A stretch of 64,000 nt of DNA from Pseudomonas orientalis (GTDB lineage: Bacteria; Pseudomonadota; Gammaproteobacteria; Pseudomonadales; Pseudomonadaceae), in NCBI RefSeq assembly GCF_002934065.1, contig NZ_CP018049.1, positions 3,160,501 through 3,224,500 on the forward strand, read 5' to 3'. The position numbers and the translations under genes are program-made. Each line of letters begins with the position of its first letter. Position 1 is the stretch's first letter. Below the pieces are notes generated by a model. It ran no database searches and was not told the origin of the DNA. It worked only from the letters and a program-made list of their open reading frames with translations. This document shows positions 56,842 to 64,000 of the stretch, piece by piece.

Positions 56842-57549
56842 CTAAACCTCCCACGCGAACGGATTGAACAGGTAGCCCTTGCCCCAGATGGTCTTGATGC
56901 ACACCGGCTCACGCGGGTTGTCATTGAGCTTGCCGCGCAGCTTACTGATATACACGTCGACGCTGCGATTCAGGCCATCGAAGGCAATACCGCGCATACG
57001 GTTGAGAATGTCGTCGCGCGAAAGGGTGGTTCCGGCGTTGCTCGCCAGCAGCCACAGCAATTCGAACTCCATGGTGGTGAGATCAATCTTGTCATCCCCC
57101 AGGCTGACCACACGGCAACTGCGATCAATCGACAACCGACCGAACCCCAGGGCGCCGCGAACTACGGGCTCGGGCGTCTGACGACGTTGCAGGGCGCGCA
57201 GACGGGCGAGCAGCACTGGCGGCTTGATCGGCTTGATCACGTAATCGTCGGCGCCGGACTCAAGGCCGAGGATATGGTCCAGGTCATCTTCCTTGGCCGT
57301 CAGGATCACGATAGGCGTATCCGACACACTGCGAATCTCGCGGCACACATGCAGTCCGCTCTGGCCCGGCAGCATCAAGTCGAGCACGACGATTTTCGGC
57401 TTGAACGCCAGAAAAGCGGTCAAGGCCAGGTCGCCCCGGTGCACCACCCGCACGTCGAAACCATGTTGCGACAGAAAATGCGCGATCAGCCCCGCCAGTT
57501 TCTCGTCGTCCTCAACCAGCAGGACTTTGCCCTGACCCAGGTTTTCCAT
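56842..57549 (-). CDS. OmpR-family response regulator, RstA-like
   Basis: The 235-residue protein has a receiver domain (VLLVEDDEKLAG, phospho-acceptor Asp in IVVLDLMLPG, Lys in DDYVIKPIKP) and a C-terminal winged helix (LTTMEFELLWLLASN, RSVDVYISKLRGKL, WGKGYLF). It is the first gene of a two-gene unit with the kinase. ATG at 57549 is chosen because codons upstream lack the family start. Confidence 0.9.
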   Translation of the reverse strand: MENLGQGKVLLVEDDEKLAGLIAHFLSQHGFDVRVVHRGDLALTAFLAFKPKIVVLDLMLPGQSGLHVCREIRSVSDTPIVILTAKEDDLDHILGLESGADDYVIKPIKPPVLLARLRALQRRQTPEPVVRGALGFGRLSIDRSCRVVSLGDDKIDLTTMEFELLWLLASNAGTTLSRDDILNRMRGIAFDGLNRSVDVYISKLRGKLNDNPREPVCIKTIWGKGYLFNPFAWEV

Positions 57550-57706
57550 AAGTTCTCTGTGTGCGAATGCAGATTGAAAGGCCGGCATTATAGGTGGCAA
57601 GCTGGTCGAGGAGAGCAGCGGCCCTGTACCGCATCGGCAAGCTTCATGCTTTTAAGAGTTTTTAACAAATAGCCTGCACTCTTTTACGCCATTCACAGGG
57701 AGTCAT

Positions 57707-58906
57707 ATGCGCAAGGATTATCTGGCGTTCTTCGTTTCATTGTTCCTGTCGCGGTTGGCGGACCAGATCCTGCTGTTCATCGTGCCGCTGGTGGTGTTCC
57801 AGACCACCGGCAGCGTGTCGTGGGCGGGCCTTGCGTTCTTTGTCGAGTCGCTGCCGCGCTACCTGGCGTTTCCCGTATGCGGGGCCTTGTGCGACCGGTT
57901 TTCCCCGGTGCGCATCCTGCATATCAGCCAGGTGTACCGGGCATTGGCCTGTGTGGTGGCGGTCGCGCTGTATGGGCTGTTCGACGGTATCCAGTGGCTG
58001 GTGATCCTGTCCGCGTTGTGCGGGGTATTGACCACCCAGGGCATCATGGCGCGGGAAGTGGTGATGCCGCATATCTTCCAGCACTACACCTACGCCAAAA
58101 CCTTGTCCTATTCACAGATCGCCGACCAGAGCGGCCTGGTCCTCGGGCCTTTGGTGGCGGCGCTGATGCTGGACGTCTGGGCGTGGCCCTGGGTGGTGCT
58201 GGGGATTGCCGCGCTGTTTGTGCTGGCGGACCTGTCGATGCTGATCTGGCAGCGCAACACCACGGTGCACCTGCCTGTCCATGAGCAACACTCGGGTCCG
58301 TGGCTGCAACCCTTGCGTACCGCCGTCGGCCACATCCGTAACCGGGTGGAGTTGAAACGCATCATCACCCTGGCGGTCGGTGTGAACCTGATTGTCGGGG
58401 TCACGCTCGCCACCTCGGCGGCGATGGTCACCGGGCAATACGCGGCCGACAAGGACGCCTACGCCCTGCTGCAAGCCGCCGGCGCGGTGGTTACCCTCGT
58501 GATTCTGTTTTACCTGGCGCGTTCGAGCCTGGCGCTGAAGGTGCTCGGCGGGCTGTCGTATTCGATGATTGCCGTCGGCGCGCTGATGACTGCCATCAGC
58601 CCCGGCCTATGGGCGTACGCCGTGGGCTTCCTGCTGGTGACCGGCTTCGACAAGATGTTCAACGTGTACATGCGCAGCATGCGTCAGCGGGTCATCCCGG
58701 TGCAGGACTTTGGCAAGACAGTGGGCGTGATCACCTTGCTCAACAACCTGGCCCAGCCCCTGGCCGGCTTGATGATTGCCATGCTGGCCGCGCCGCTCGG
58801 CACGCAGACGGTGATTCTGCTGCTGAGCGCAATCAGCGCCTTGATCGGCGTGGCCGTGGCTTCAGGCTGGCACGCCGCTGTGAAAGCGGAACTCAACGTC
58901 GGGTGA
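57707..58906 (+). CDS. MFS transporter
   Basis: The 399-residue protein has about ten to twelve membrane segments and an enterobactin-exporter-like MFS layout: a short N-terminus, FFVESLPRYLAFPVCGALCDRFSPVRIL as the helix 2-3 loop, and QIADQSGLVLGPLVAALML. The substrate is unknown. AGGGAG precedes the ATG. Its 3' end overlaps the convergent miaE gene by 45 bases. Confidence 0.8.
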   Translation: MRKDYLAFFVSLFLSRLADQILLFIVPLVVFQTTGSVSWAGLAFFVESLPRYLAFPVCGALCDRFSPVRILHISQVYRALACVVAVALYGLFDGIQWLVILSALCGVLTTQGIMAREVVMPHIFQHYTYAKTLSYSQIADQSGLVLGPLVAALMLDVWAWPWVVLGIAALFVLADLSMLIWQRNTTVHLPVHEQHSGPWLQPLRTAVGHIRNRVELKRIITLAVGVNLIVGVTLATSAAMVTGQYAADKDAYALLQAAGAVVTLVILFYLARSSLALKVLGGLSYSMIAVGALMTAISPGLWAYAVGFLLVTGFDKMFNVYMRSMRQRVIPVQDFGKTVGVITLLNNLAQPLAGLMIAMLAAPLGTQTVILLLSAISALIGVAVASGWHAAVKAELNVG

Positions 58907-59464
58907 CTCGATCAGTTCCTGCTCGGCCGCCCTGACCCGCTCGATCACTTGGGCGATGTCCTTGGCATCACCGTACTGGTACGCCAATTTCAAGTAACCC
59001 TGGAAATGCCGCGCCTCACTTTTGAGCAAGCCGAAGTAGAACTTTCCGAGCTCTTCGTCCAGATGCGGCACCAACGCTTCGAAACGCTCGCAACTGCGCG
59101 CTTCGATAAAGGCACCCACCACCAGCGTGTCCACCAGCTTGACCGGCTCATGGTTGCGCACCACCTTGCGCAAGCCCGAGGCGTAACGGCCGGCGGACAA
59201 TTGACGCAGCTCGACCTTGCGTTTCTTGATCAGCCGCATGACCTGCTCATGATGCACCAGCTCTTCACGGGCCAGGCGCGACATCATACTGATCAGGTCG
59301 ACGTGGCCGTGGTACTTGGCGATCAGGCTCAGGGCGGTGCTGGCGGCTTTGAATTCACAGTTCTTGTGGTCGATCAGCAGGGTGTCCTGATCGGCCAGCG
59401 CGGCCTGCACCCAGGCATCAGGGGTGCGGCAGCCGAGGAATTCGTGGATTTCGGGCAGGATCAT
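58862..59464 (-). CDS. miaE: tRNA-(ms2io6A)-hydroxylase MiaE
   Basis: MiaE is a di-iron enzyme that hydroxylates the isopentenyl group of ms2i6A37 in tRNA. The 200-residue protein has the four-helix bundle with iron-binding motifs: CEFKAAS, EELVHHEQV (E-x2-H type), FIEARSCERF and KSEARHF. The length fits the family. ATG at 59464 is preferred to a TTG five codons upstream. Confidence 0.92.
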   Translation of the reverse strand: MILPEIHEFLGCRTPDAWVQAALADQDTLLIDHKNCEFKAASTALSLIAKYHGHVDLISMMSRLAREELVHHEQVMRLIKKRKVELRQLSAGRYASGLRKVVRNHEPVKLVDTLVVGAFIEARSCERFEALVPHLDEELGKFYFGLLKSEARHFQGYLKLAYQYGDAKDIAQVIERVRAAEQELIESPDVEFRFHSGVPA

Positions 59465-59537
59465 CGGGCTCACGGGCAAAGGATCACAAAAGGCCGCCGA
59501 TTATACCGACCCCGCCGCAGACCGCCAGCCATGGGCC

Positions 59538-59580
59538 TTGATGTACATCAAGATGACACCAGGCCAGCAGCAACTATAGT
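59538..59580 (+). promoter_or_regulatory. Anr/FNR-box promoter of the universal stress protein gene
   Basis: TTGAT-GTAC-ATCAA (59538-59551) is a perfect Anr/FNR consensus. TATAGT (59575-59580) is a good -10. With a start near 59587 the box is centred about -42, the classic position for FNR-type activation. It lies 60 bases before the ATG of the universal stress gene. Confidence 0.8.
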
Positions 59581-59610
59581 TGTTCCAGGCCCCTTCCTGG
59601 AGATCCGACC

Positions 59611-60474
59611 ATGCAAGCCATCCGCAGCATCCTGGTGGTCATCGAGCCCGAGCATTCCGAGAGCCTGGCGCTCAAGCGCGCCAAGCTGATCGCAGGCGTC
59701 ACCGGCGCGCACTTGCATCTGCTGGTGTGTGACAGGAAGCATGAGCATTCGGCGCTGCTGAGCCTGCTCAAGTCCGGTCTGCAGGAGGATGGGTATAGCG
59801 TTTCCACCGAACAGGCGTGGAACGACAGCCTGCACGAAACCATCATCGAGGTGCAGCAGGCCGAGGGCTGCGGGCTGGTGATCAAGCAGCACTTACCCGA
59901 CAGCCCGTTGAAAAAGGCCCTGCTGGCCCCGGCGGACTGGAAACTGCTGCGCTATTGCCCAACGCCCGTGCTGCTGGTCAAGACCGCTACGCCCTGGGCC
60001 GAACGGGTGATTCTGGCGGCCATCGACGTGGGCAATACCGACAGCGAACACCGCGCACTGCATAACGCCATCATCGACCACGGCTTCGATATCGCCAGCC
60101 TGGCCAAGGCGCAGTTGCACGTCATCAGCGCGCATCCATCGCCGATGCTGTCGGCGGCGGACCCGACCTTCCAGCTCAGGGAAACCATCGCGGCGCGTTA
60201 TCGCGAGCAATGCAAAGCCTTCCAGGCCGAATTCGACGTGGATGACGCACACCTGCATATCGAAGAAGGGCCGGCGGATGTGTTGATTCCCTTCGCGGCG
60301 CATAAATGGCAAGCGGCCGTGACCATCATCGGCACCGTGGCGCGTACCGGGATTTCCGGGGCGTTGATCGGCAATACGGCGGAGGTGGTGCTCGATGCGG
60401 TGGAAAGCGACGTGCTGGTGCTCAAGCCGCAGACACTGATGGACCATCTGGAAGAACTCGCCACCCAGTCCTGA
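59611..60474 (+). CDS. Tandem universal stress protein (UspE-like)
   Basis: The 287-residue protein has two Usp domains. The second has the ATP-binding-like motif GTVARTGISGALIGNTAE, and the first is degenerate. This is the layout of UspE-type proteins that in Pseudomonas help survival under oxygen limitation. The perfect Anr box at 59538 supports anaerobic induction. GGAG precedes the ATG. Confidence 0.87.
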   Translation: MQAIRSILVVIEPEHSESLALKRAKLIAGVTGAHLHLLVCDRKHEHSALLSLLKSGLQEDGYSVSTEQAWNDSLHETIIEVQQAEGCGLVIKQHLPDSPLKKALLAPADWKLLRYCPTPVLLVKTATPWAERVILAAIDVGNTDSEHRALHNAIIDHGFDIASLAKAQLHVISAHPSPMLSAADPTFQLRETIAARYREQCKAFQAEFDVDDAHLHIEEGPADVLIPFAAHKWQAAVTIIGTVARTGISGALIGNTAEVVLDAVESDVLVLKPQTLMDHLEELATQS

Positions 60475-60503
60475 CATCGCGCCTTCAGGCACCAATAACC
60501 CAA

Positions 60504-60591
60504 TGTGGGAGGGGGCTTGCCCCCGATGACAGTGTGTCAGCCAATGCATCTGTTACTGACACTCAGCCATCGGGGGCAAGCCCCTCCCACA
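60504..60591. repeat. REPIN, G-rich (GGGGGCTTGCCCCCGAT) family
   Basis: Inverted REP arms (the right arm one C shorter) enclose an inner palindrome with GTGTCAG and CTGACAC. It separates the usp gene from the convergent DUF1289 gene. Confidence 0.88.
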
Positions 60592-60607
60592 CTTTGGATT
60601 TGTATTG

Positions 60608-61078
60608 TCAGTCAGCGAATGCATCCTTCAGGAAGCCCGGCGCGATATAGCGCTGGTAATGGGCCTCGGAAAGAATAAAGAATTCCCGGTCGATGGCATC
60701 ACGCAGCTGCGGCAGCGCCCAGTCGCGAAACTCCGGCAGCAGCACCATGCCGTAGGCCTCCAGGTTATTGATCACCCGCGCCCCACGCGCAATCAACTGG
60801 TAGGCCCAGCAATATTCGGACTGGTGCGGCACAAAGCGAATCTTGCGCTGTTCCAACTGCCCGCGCAGTGTCCTGGGGTCGAAAACCTCGATTTTGCCGG
60901 CCATCACCTGCACCAGCAACTGTTCAAGCCTGAGCCACACCGCGCGCTTTTCTTCTTCGTTATAGCCGTTCCACTGGATCACCTCGTGGTGAAAGCGCTT
61001 GCAGCCGCGGCACACGAGATCGCCGTAGACCGTGGAGCACAGGCCGACGCAGGGGGTCTTGATGGTTTGGTTGGGCAT
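60608..61078 (-). CDS. DUF1289 family protein, copy 2
   Basis: The 156-residue protein is close to the protein at 78-566. Cys10, 14, 23 and 26 and long identical blocks (STVYGDLVCRGCKR, HHEVIQWNGY, YCWAYQLIARGARV, LRDAIDREFF) are shared; the tail differs. It is divergent from acnB. ATG at 61078 is chosen because it aligns with the other copy. The function is unknown. Confidence 0.82.
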   Translation of the reverse strand: MPNQTIKTPCVGLCSTVYGDLVCRGCKRFHHEVIQWNGYNEEEKRAVWLRLEQLLVQVMAGKIEVFDPRTLRGQLEQRKIRFVPHQSEYCWAYQLIARGARVINNLEAYGMVLLPEFRDWALPQLRDAIDREFFILSEAHYQRYIAPGFLKDAFAD

Positions 61079-61164
61079 GGGCGAAAACACGCAAATCAGC
61101 GGAACAGTGCGCCATGTTAGCCCTTTGTCTAAGGTTGATCATCCTGCAAACTTGGCAACGCAAC

Positions 61165-61193
61165 TTACCTTTAGATTTTTTTTGCCGTAGAAT
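61165..61193 (+). promoter_or_regulatory. Candidate acnB promoter
   Basis: TTACCT (61165-61170) and TAGAAT (61188-61193) are 17 bases apart, which would start the message near 61200 and give a leader of about 275 nucleotides. The -35 is weak, so the assignment is tentative. Confidence 0.4.
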
Positions 61194-61226
61194 CACCCGG
61201 CCTTGTAAGGCGCCAATAATCCGCTG

Positions 61227-61434
61227 GAAGCTGTTTTCAAAGCGTCACGAGCACAGTCGTTCCTTCAGAACGGTGTTGGCGCAGGTTTGACCCCGGTAGG
61301 TCAAGACTTGCGCCAACCCTCATCAGCTCCGTTCTGCAGGCGTAAAACTTTGAAAGCAGCTTCTGTAAAGGAATGCCGGCAGCGCTGGCTTTGCGGCCCA
61401 AAAAGCCCCTGAGCGCATGCGTGCCGGTCATTCC
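61227..61434 (+). ncRNA. Structured 5' leader of acnB
   Basis: Four nested or adjacent helices can form. P1 pairs 61227-61242 with 61348-61363 (16 pairs, one G-U). P2 pairs 61266-61273 with 61329-61336 (8 pairs). P3 pairs 61275-61292 with 61299-61317 (nearly continuous, loop CCGGTA). P4 pairs 61370-61381 with 61422-61434, with inner helices 61382-61386/61412-61416 and 61387-61392/61402-61407. P1 encloses P2 and P3. No U-run follows, so it reads as a leader rather than a terminated small RNA. It fits no RNA family I recognise. Confidence 0.6.
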
Positions 61435-61475
61435 TGGATGAGCGTCCCGTGGGACCACTGATGAGGGTAATAACT

Positions 61476-64000
61476 GTGCTTGAAGCCTACCGCAAACATA
61501 TCGAAGAGCGTGCCGCCCTGGGTATCGTTCCCCAGCCGCTTAACGCCGAACAAACCGCAGGCCTGGTCGAGCTGCTGAAAAATCCCCCGGCTGGCGAAGA
61601 AGAATTCCTCGTTGACCTGATCACCAACCGCATTCCACCAGGCGTTGACGAAGCGGCCTACGTCAAGGCCGGCTTCCTGTCCGCCCTGGCCAAGGGCGAA
61701 GCCACTTCTCCCCTGATCGACAAGAAACGCGCGGTTGAGCTGCTCGGTACCATGCAAGGCGGCTACAACATCGTGACGTTGGTCGAGCTGCTGGACGACG
61801 CCACCCTGGCGCCTGTCGCGGCCGCCCAGCTCAAGCACACCCTGCTGATGTTCGACGCCTTCCACGACGTGGCGGAAAAAGCCCGCAACGGCAACGAACA
61901 CGCCAAGGGCGTGATCCAGTCCTGGGCTGACGGCGAGTGGTTCCGCAACCGCCCTACCCTGGCCGACAAGATCAGCCTGCGCGTGTTCAAGGTCACCGGG
62001 GAAACCAATACCGACGACCTGTCCCCTGCCCCGGACGCCTGGTCCCGCCCTGACATCCCGCTGCACGCCCTGGCCATGCTGAAAATGGCCCGTGAAGGCA
62101 TCGTGCCGGACGAGCAAGGCAAGACCGGCCCGATGAAGCAGATCGAAGAAATGCGCGGCCAGGGCTTCCCGATTGCCTACGTCGGTGACGTGGTCGGTAC
62201 CGGTTCGTCGCGTAAATCGGCCACCAACTCGGTGCTGTGGTTCTTCGGCGACGACGTGCCTTACGTGCCGAACAAGCGCGCCGGCGGCTTCTGCTTCGGC
62301 AGCAAGATCGCGCCGATCTTCTACAACACCATGGAAGATGCGGGCGCACTGCCCATCGAATTCGACGTCACCAACATGAACATGGGCGACGTGATCGACC
62401 TTTACCCCCATGCTGGCAAAGTCTGCAAGCACGGCACCGACGAAGTCATCACCACCTTCGAAATGAAGACCCCGGTGCTGTTGGACGAAGTGCGCGCCGG
62501 TGGCCGTATCCCGCTGATCATCGGTCGCGGCCTGACCGACAAGGCCCGTGCCGAACTGGGCCTGGGCCCTACCGACCTGTTCAAGTTGCCTGAAGCGCCT
62601 GTCGACACCGGCAAAGGCTTCACCCTGGCACAGAAAATGGTCGGCAAGGCATGCGGCCTGCCGGAAGGCAAAGGCGTTCGTCCAGGTACGTACTGCGAAC
62701 CGAAGATGACCACCGTCGGCTCCCAGGACACCACCGGTCCAATGACCCGTGATGAACTCAAAGACCTGGCGTGCCTGGGCTTCTCGACCGACCTGGTGAT
62801 GCAGTCGTTCTGCCACACCGCGGCCTATCCCAAGCCGATCGACGTGACCACCCACCACACCCTGCCTGACTTCATCATGACCCGTGGTGGTGTATCGCTG
62901 CGTCCAGGCGACGGCATCATCCACAGCTGGCTGAACCGCATGCTGCTGCCGGACACCGTGGGTACCGGTGGTGACTCCCACACCCGCTTCCCGATGGGCA
63001 TCTCCTTCCCGGCCGGTTCCGGCCTGGTGGCGTTCGCCGCTGCCACTGGCGTGATGCCACTGGACATGCCGGAATCGATCCTGGTGCGCTTCAAAGGCAA
63101 GATGAAGCCTGGCATCACCCTGCGTGACCTGGTGCATGCCATTCCTTACTACGCGATCCAGGCTGGCCTGCTGACCGTAGAGAAGAAAGGCAAGAAAAAC
63201 GCCTTCTCCGGCCGCATTCTGGAAATCGAAGGACTGAACGACCTGACGCTGGAGCAGGCTTTCGAGCTGTCCGACGCCTCGGCCGAACGTTCGGCTGCCG
63301 GTTGCACCATCAAGCTGTCCAAGGACTCCGTCACCGAGTACCTGAACTCCAACATCACCCTGCTGCGCTGGATGATCGGTGAAGGCTACGGTGATGCGCG
63401 TACCCTGGAACGTCGCGCCCAAGCGATGGAAGCCTGGGTGGCCAACCCTGAGCTGATGGAAGCCGATGCCGACGCCGAATACGCCGAAGTCATCGAGATC
63501 GACCTGGCCGAAATCAACGAGCCGATCCTCTGCGCACCAAACGACCCGGACGACGCTCGTCTGCTGTCCAGCGTTGCCGGTGAGAAGATCGACGAAGTGT
63601 TCATCGGCTCGTGCATGACCAACATCGGTCACTTCCGCGCTGCCGGCAAGCTGCTGGAACAGGTCAAGGGCCAACTGCCAACCCGTCTGTGGCTGTCGCC
63701 GCCGACCAAGATGGACGCTCACCAGCTGACTGAAGAAGGCTACTACGGCATCTACGGCAAGGCTGGCGCACGCATGGAAATGCCGGGCTGCTCGCTGTGC
63801 ATGGGTAACCAGGCACGCGTAGAACCGAATTCGACCGTAGTGTCGACGTCGACTCGTAACTTCCCGAACCGTCTGGGCGATGGTGCCAACGTCTACCTGG
63901 CTTCGGCCGAGCTGGCGGCAGTGGCTTCTACCCTGGGTCGCCTGCCGACTGTCGAAGAGTACATGGGCTACGCAGCGAAACTGGACACCATGGCCAGTGA
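61476..64000 (+). CDS. acnB: Bifunctional aconitate hydratase 2/2-methylisocitrate dehydratase (partial)
   Basis: AcnB interconverts citrate and isocitrate in the TCA cycle. The visible 841 codons match E. coli AcnB from the first residues ([37 protein letters not shown]). They include the HEAT-like N-terminus, the swivel domain and the catalytic domain, with the Fe-S cysteines in GSCMTN and PGCSLCMGN. The start is GTG at 61476, with GAGGG 7-8 bases before it. The gene runs past the end of the window, and its C-terminus is missing here. Confidence 0.95.
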   Translation, partial: MLEAYRKHIEERAALGIVPQPLNAEQTAGLVELLKNPPAGEEEFLVDLITNRIPPGVDEAAYVKAGFLSALAKGEATSPLIDKKRAVELLGTMQGGYNIVTLVELLDDATLAPVAAAQLKHTLLMFDAFHDVAEKARNGNEHAKGVIQSWADGEWFRNRPTLADKISLRVFKVTGETNTDDLSPAPDAWSRPDIPLHALAMLKMAREGIVPDEQGKTGPMKQIEEMRGQGFPIAYVGDVVGTGSSRKSATNSVLWFFGDDVPYVPNKRAGGFCFGSKIAPIFYNTMEDAGALPIEFDVTNMNMGDVIDLYPHAGKVCKHGTDEVITTFEMKTPVLLDEVRAGGRIPLIIGRGLTDKARAELGLGPTDLFKLPEAPVDTGKGFTLAQKMVGKACGLPEGKGVRPGTYCEPKMTTVGSQDTTGPMTRDELKDLACLGFSTDLVMQSFCHTAAYPKPIDVTTHHTLPDFIMTRGGVSLRPGDGIIHSWLNRMLLPDTVGTGGDSHTRFPMGISFPAGSGLVAFAAATGVMPLDMPESILVRFKGKMKPGITLRDLVHAIPYYAIQAGLLTVEKKGKKNAFSGRILEIEGLNDLTLEQAFELSDASAERSAAGCTIKLSKDSVTEYLNSNITLLRWMIGEGYGDARTLERRAQAMEAWVANPELMEADADAEYAEVIEIDLAEINEPILCAPNDPDDARLLSSVAGEKIDEVFIGSCMTNIGHFRAAGKLLEQVKGQLPTRLWLSPPTKMDAHQLTEEGYYGIYGKAGARMEMPGCSLCMGNQARVEPNSTVVSTSTRNFPNRLGDGANVYLASAELAAVASTLGRLPTVEEYMGYAAKLDTMAS

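Noticed and set aside
55468..57672. A 734-codon plus-strand open frame across the two-component genes
   Set aside because: It is antisense to clear RstB/RstA-like genes with intact motifs; its product is Arg/Gln/His-rich and has no domain.
61441..61460. GTCCC/GGGAC inverted repeat just before the acnB ribosome site
   Set aside because: The loop would be only two bases, so a stable hairpin is doubtful; not included in the leader model.
61428..63722. A 764-codon open frame on the minus strand across acnB
   Set aside because: It is a GC-rich shadow of acnB, whose plus-strand translation matches E. coli AcnB throughout; the minus-strand product is His/Gly/Gln-rich without any family signature.

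Overview
This window is chromosomal DNA of a Pseudomonas, most likely of the P. fluorescens group. The reasons are its gene content (chromosomal ampR-ampC, a glgE pathway, mucR-like, ccoG and fsr genes, and Pseudomonas-type small families such as DUF3203), its high-GC coding sequence, and two families of REP/REPIN palindromes scattered between genes. No tRNA, rRNA, CRISPR array, prophage or transposase was seen. The window is cut inside acnB at its right end.

Layout. 1-9.1 kb: housekeeping and metabolism (a DUF1289 protein, a methyltransferase, phosphatidylcholine synthase, a TSUP carrier, a nudC/crotonase pair, a stand-alone aroA, and a TetR/quinone-reductase pair). 9.2-14.5 kb: an acetyltransferase, a secreted CAP-domain protein, a hybrid histidine kinase and a membrane diguanylate cyclase. 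15-22.8 kb: the glgE-treS/maltokinase-glgB operon, which links trehalose and maltose to branched alpha-glucan. 23-31.7 kb: small proteins, an MgtC-like protein, ccoG, a MocR regulator, a MHYT-GGDEF-EAL protein, proP and a GAF protein. 31.7-37.1 kb: two AraC regulators with their transport or hydrolase partners, including an fsr-type pump. 37.2-42.3 kb: a catabolic cluster (lacI-iolG divergent from SDR-PhyH dioxygenase-periplasmic binding protein). 42.4-51.3 kb: an amidase, another MocR/transporter pair, a Tat-type dienelactone hydrolase and ampR-ampC. 51.5-55.5 kb: a solitary 1346-residue toxin-like protein. 55.6-64 kb: a two-component system, an MFS carrier, miaE, a universal stress protein behind an Anr box, a second DUF1289 paralogue, and acnB behind a strongly structured leader.

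How genes work together. GlgE, TreS-maltokinase and GlgB form one pathway. The lacI/iolG/SDR/PhyH/SBP genes look like a sugar or inositol-derivative utilisation unit, and three of its transcripts carry an AAnAAnAA motif of the Hfq/Crc type next to the Shine-Dalgarno sequence, so catabolite repression of the whole unit is likely. Several divergent regulator/target pairs have visible palindromes or direct repeats between them.

Most notable. (1) The acnB leader can fold into a long multi-helix RNA. (2) The 1346-residue orphan protein has a low-GC 3' end and a C-terminal His...Cys signature like clan CD cysteine peptidases. (3) The Crc-marked catabolic cluster has a PhyH-family dioxygenase and a binding protein but no permease. 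(4) A composite repeat of about 350-470 bp, made with REP sequences, occurs three times.
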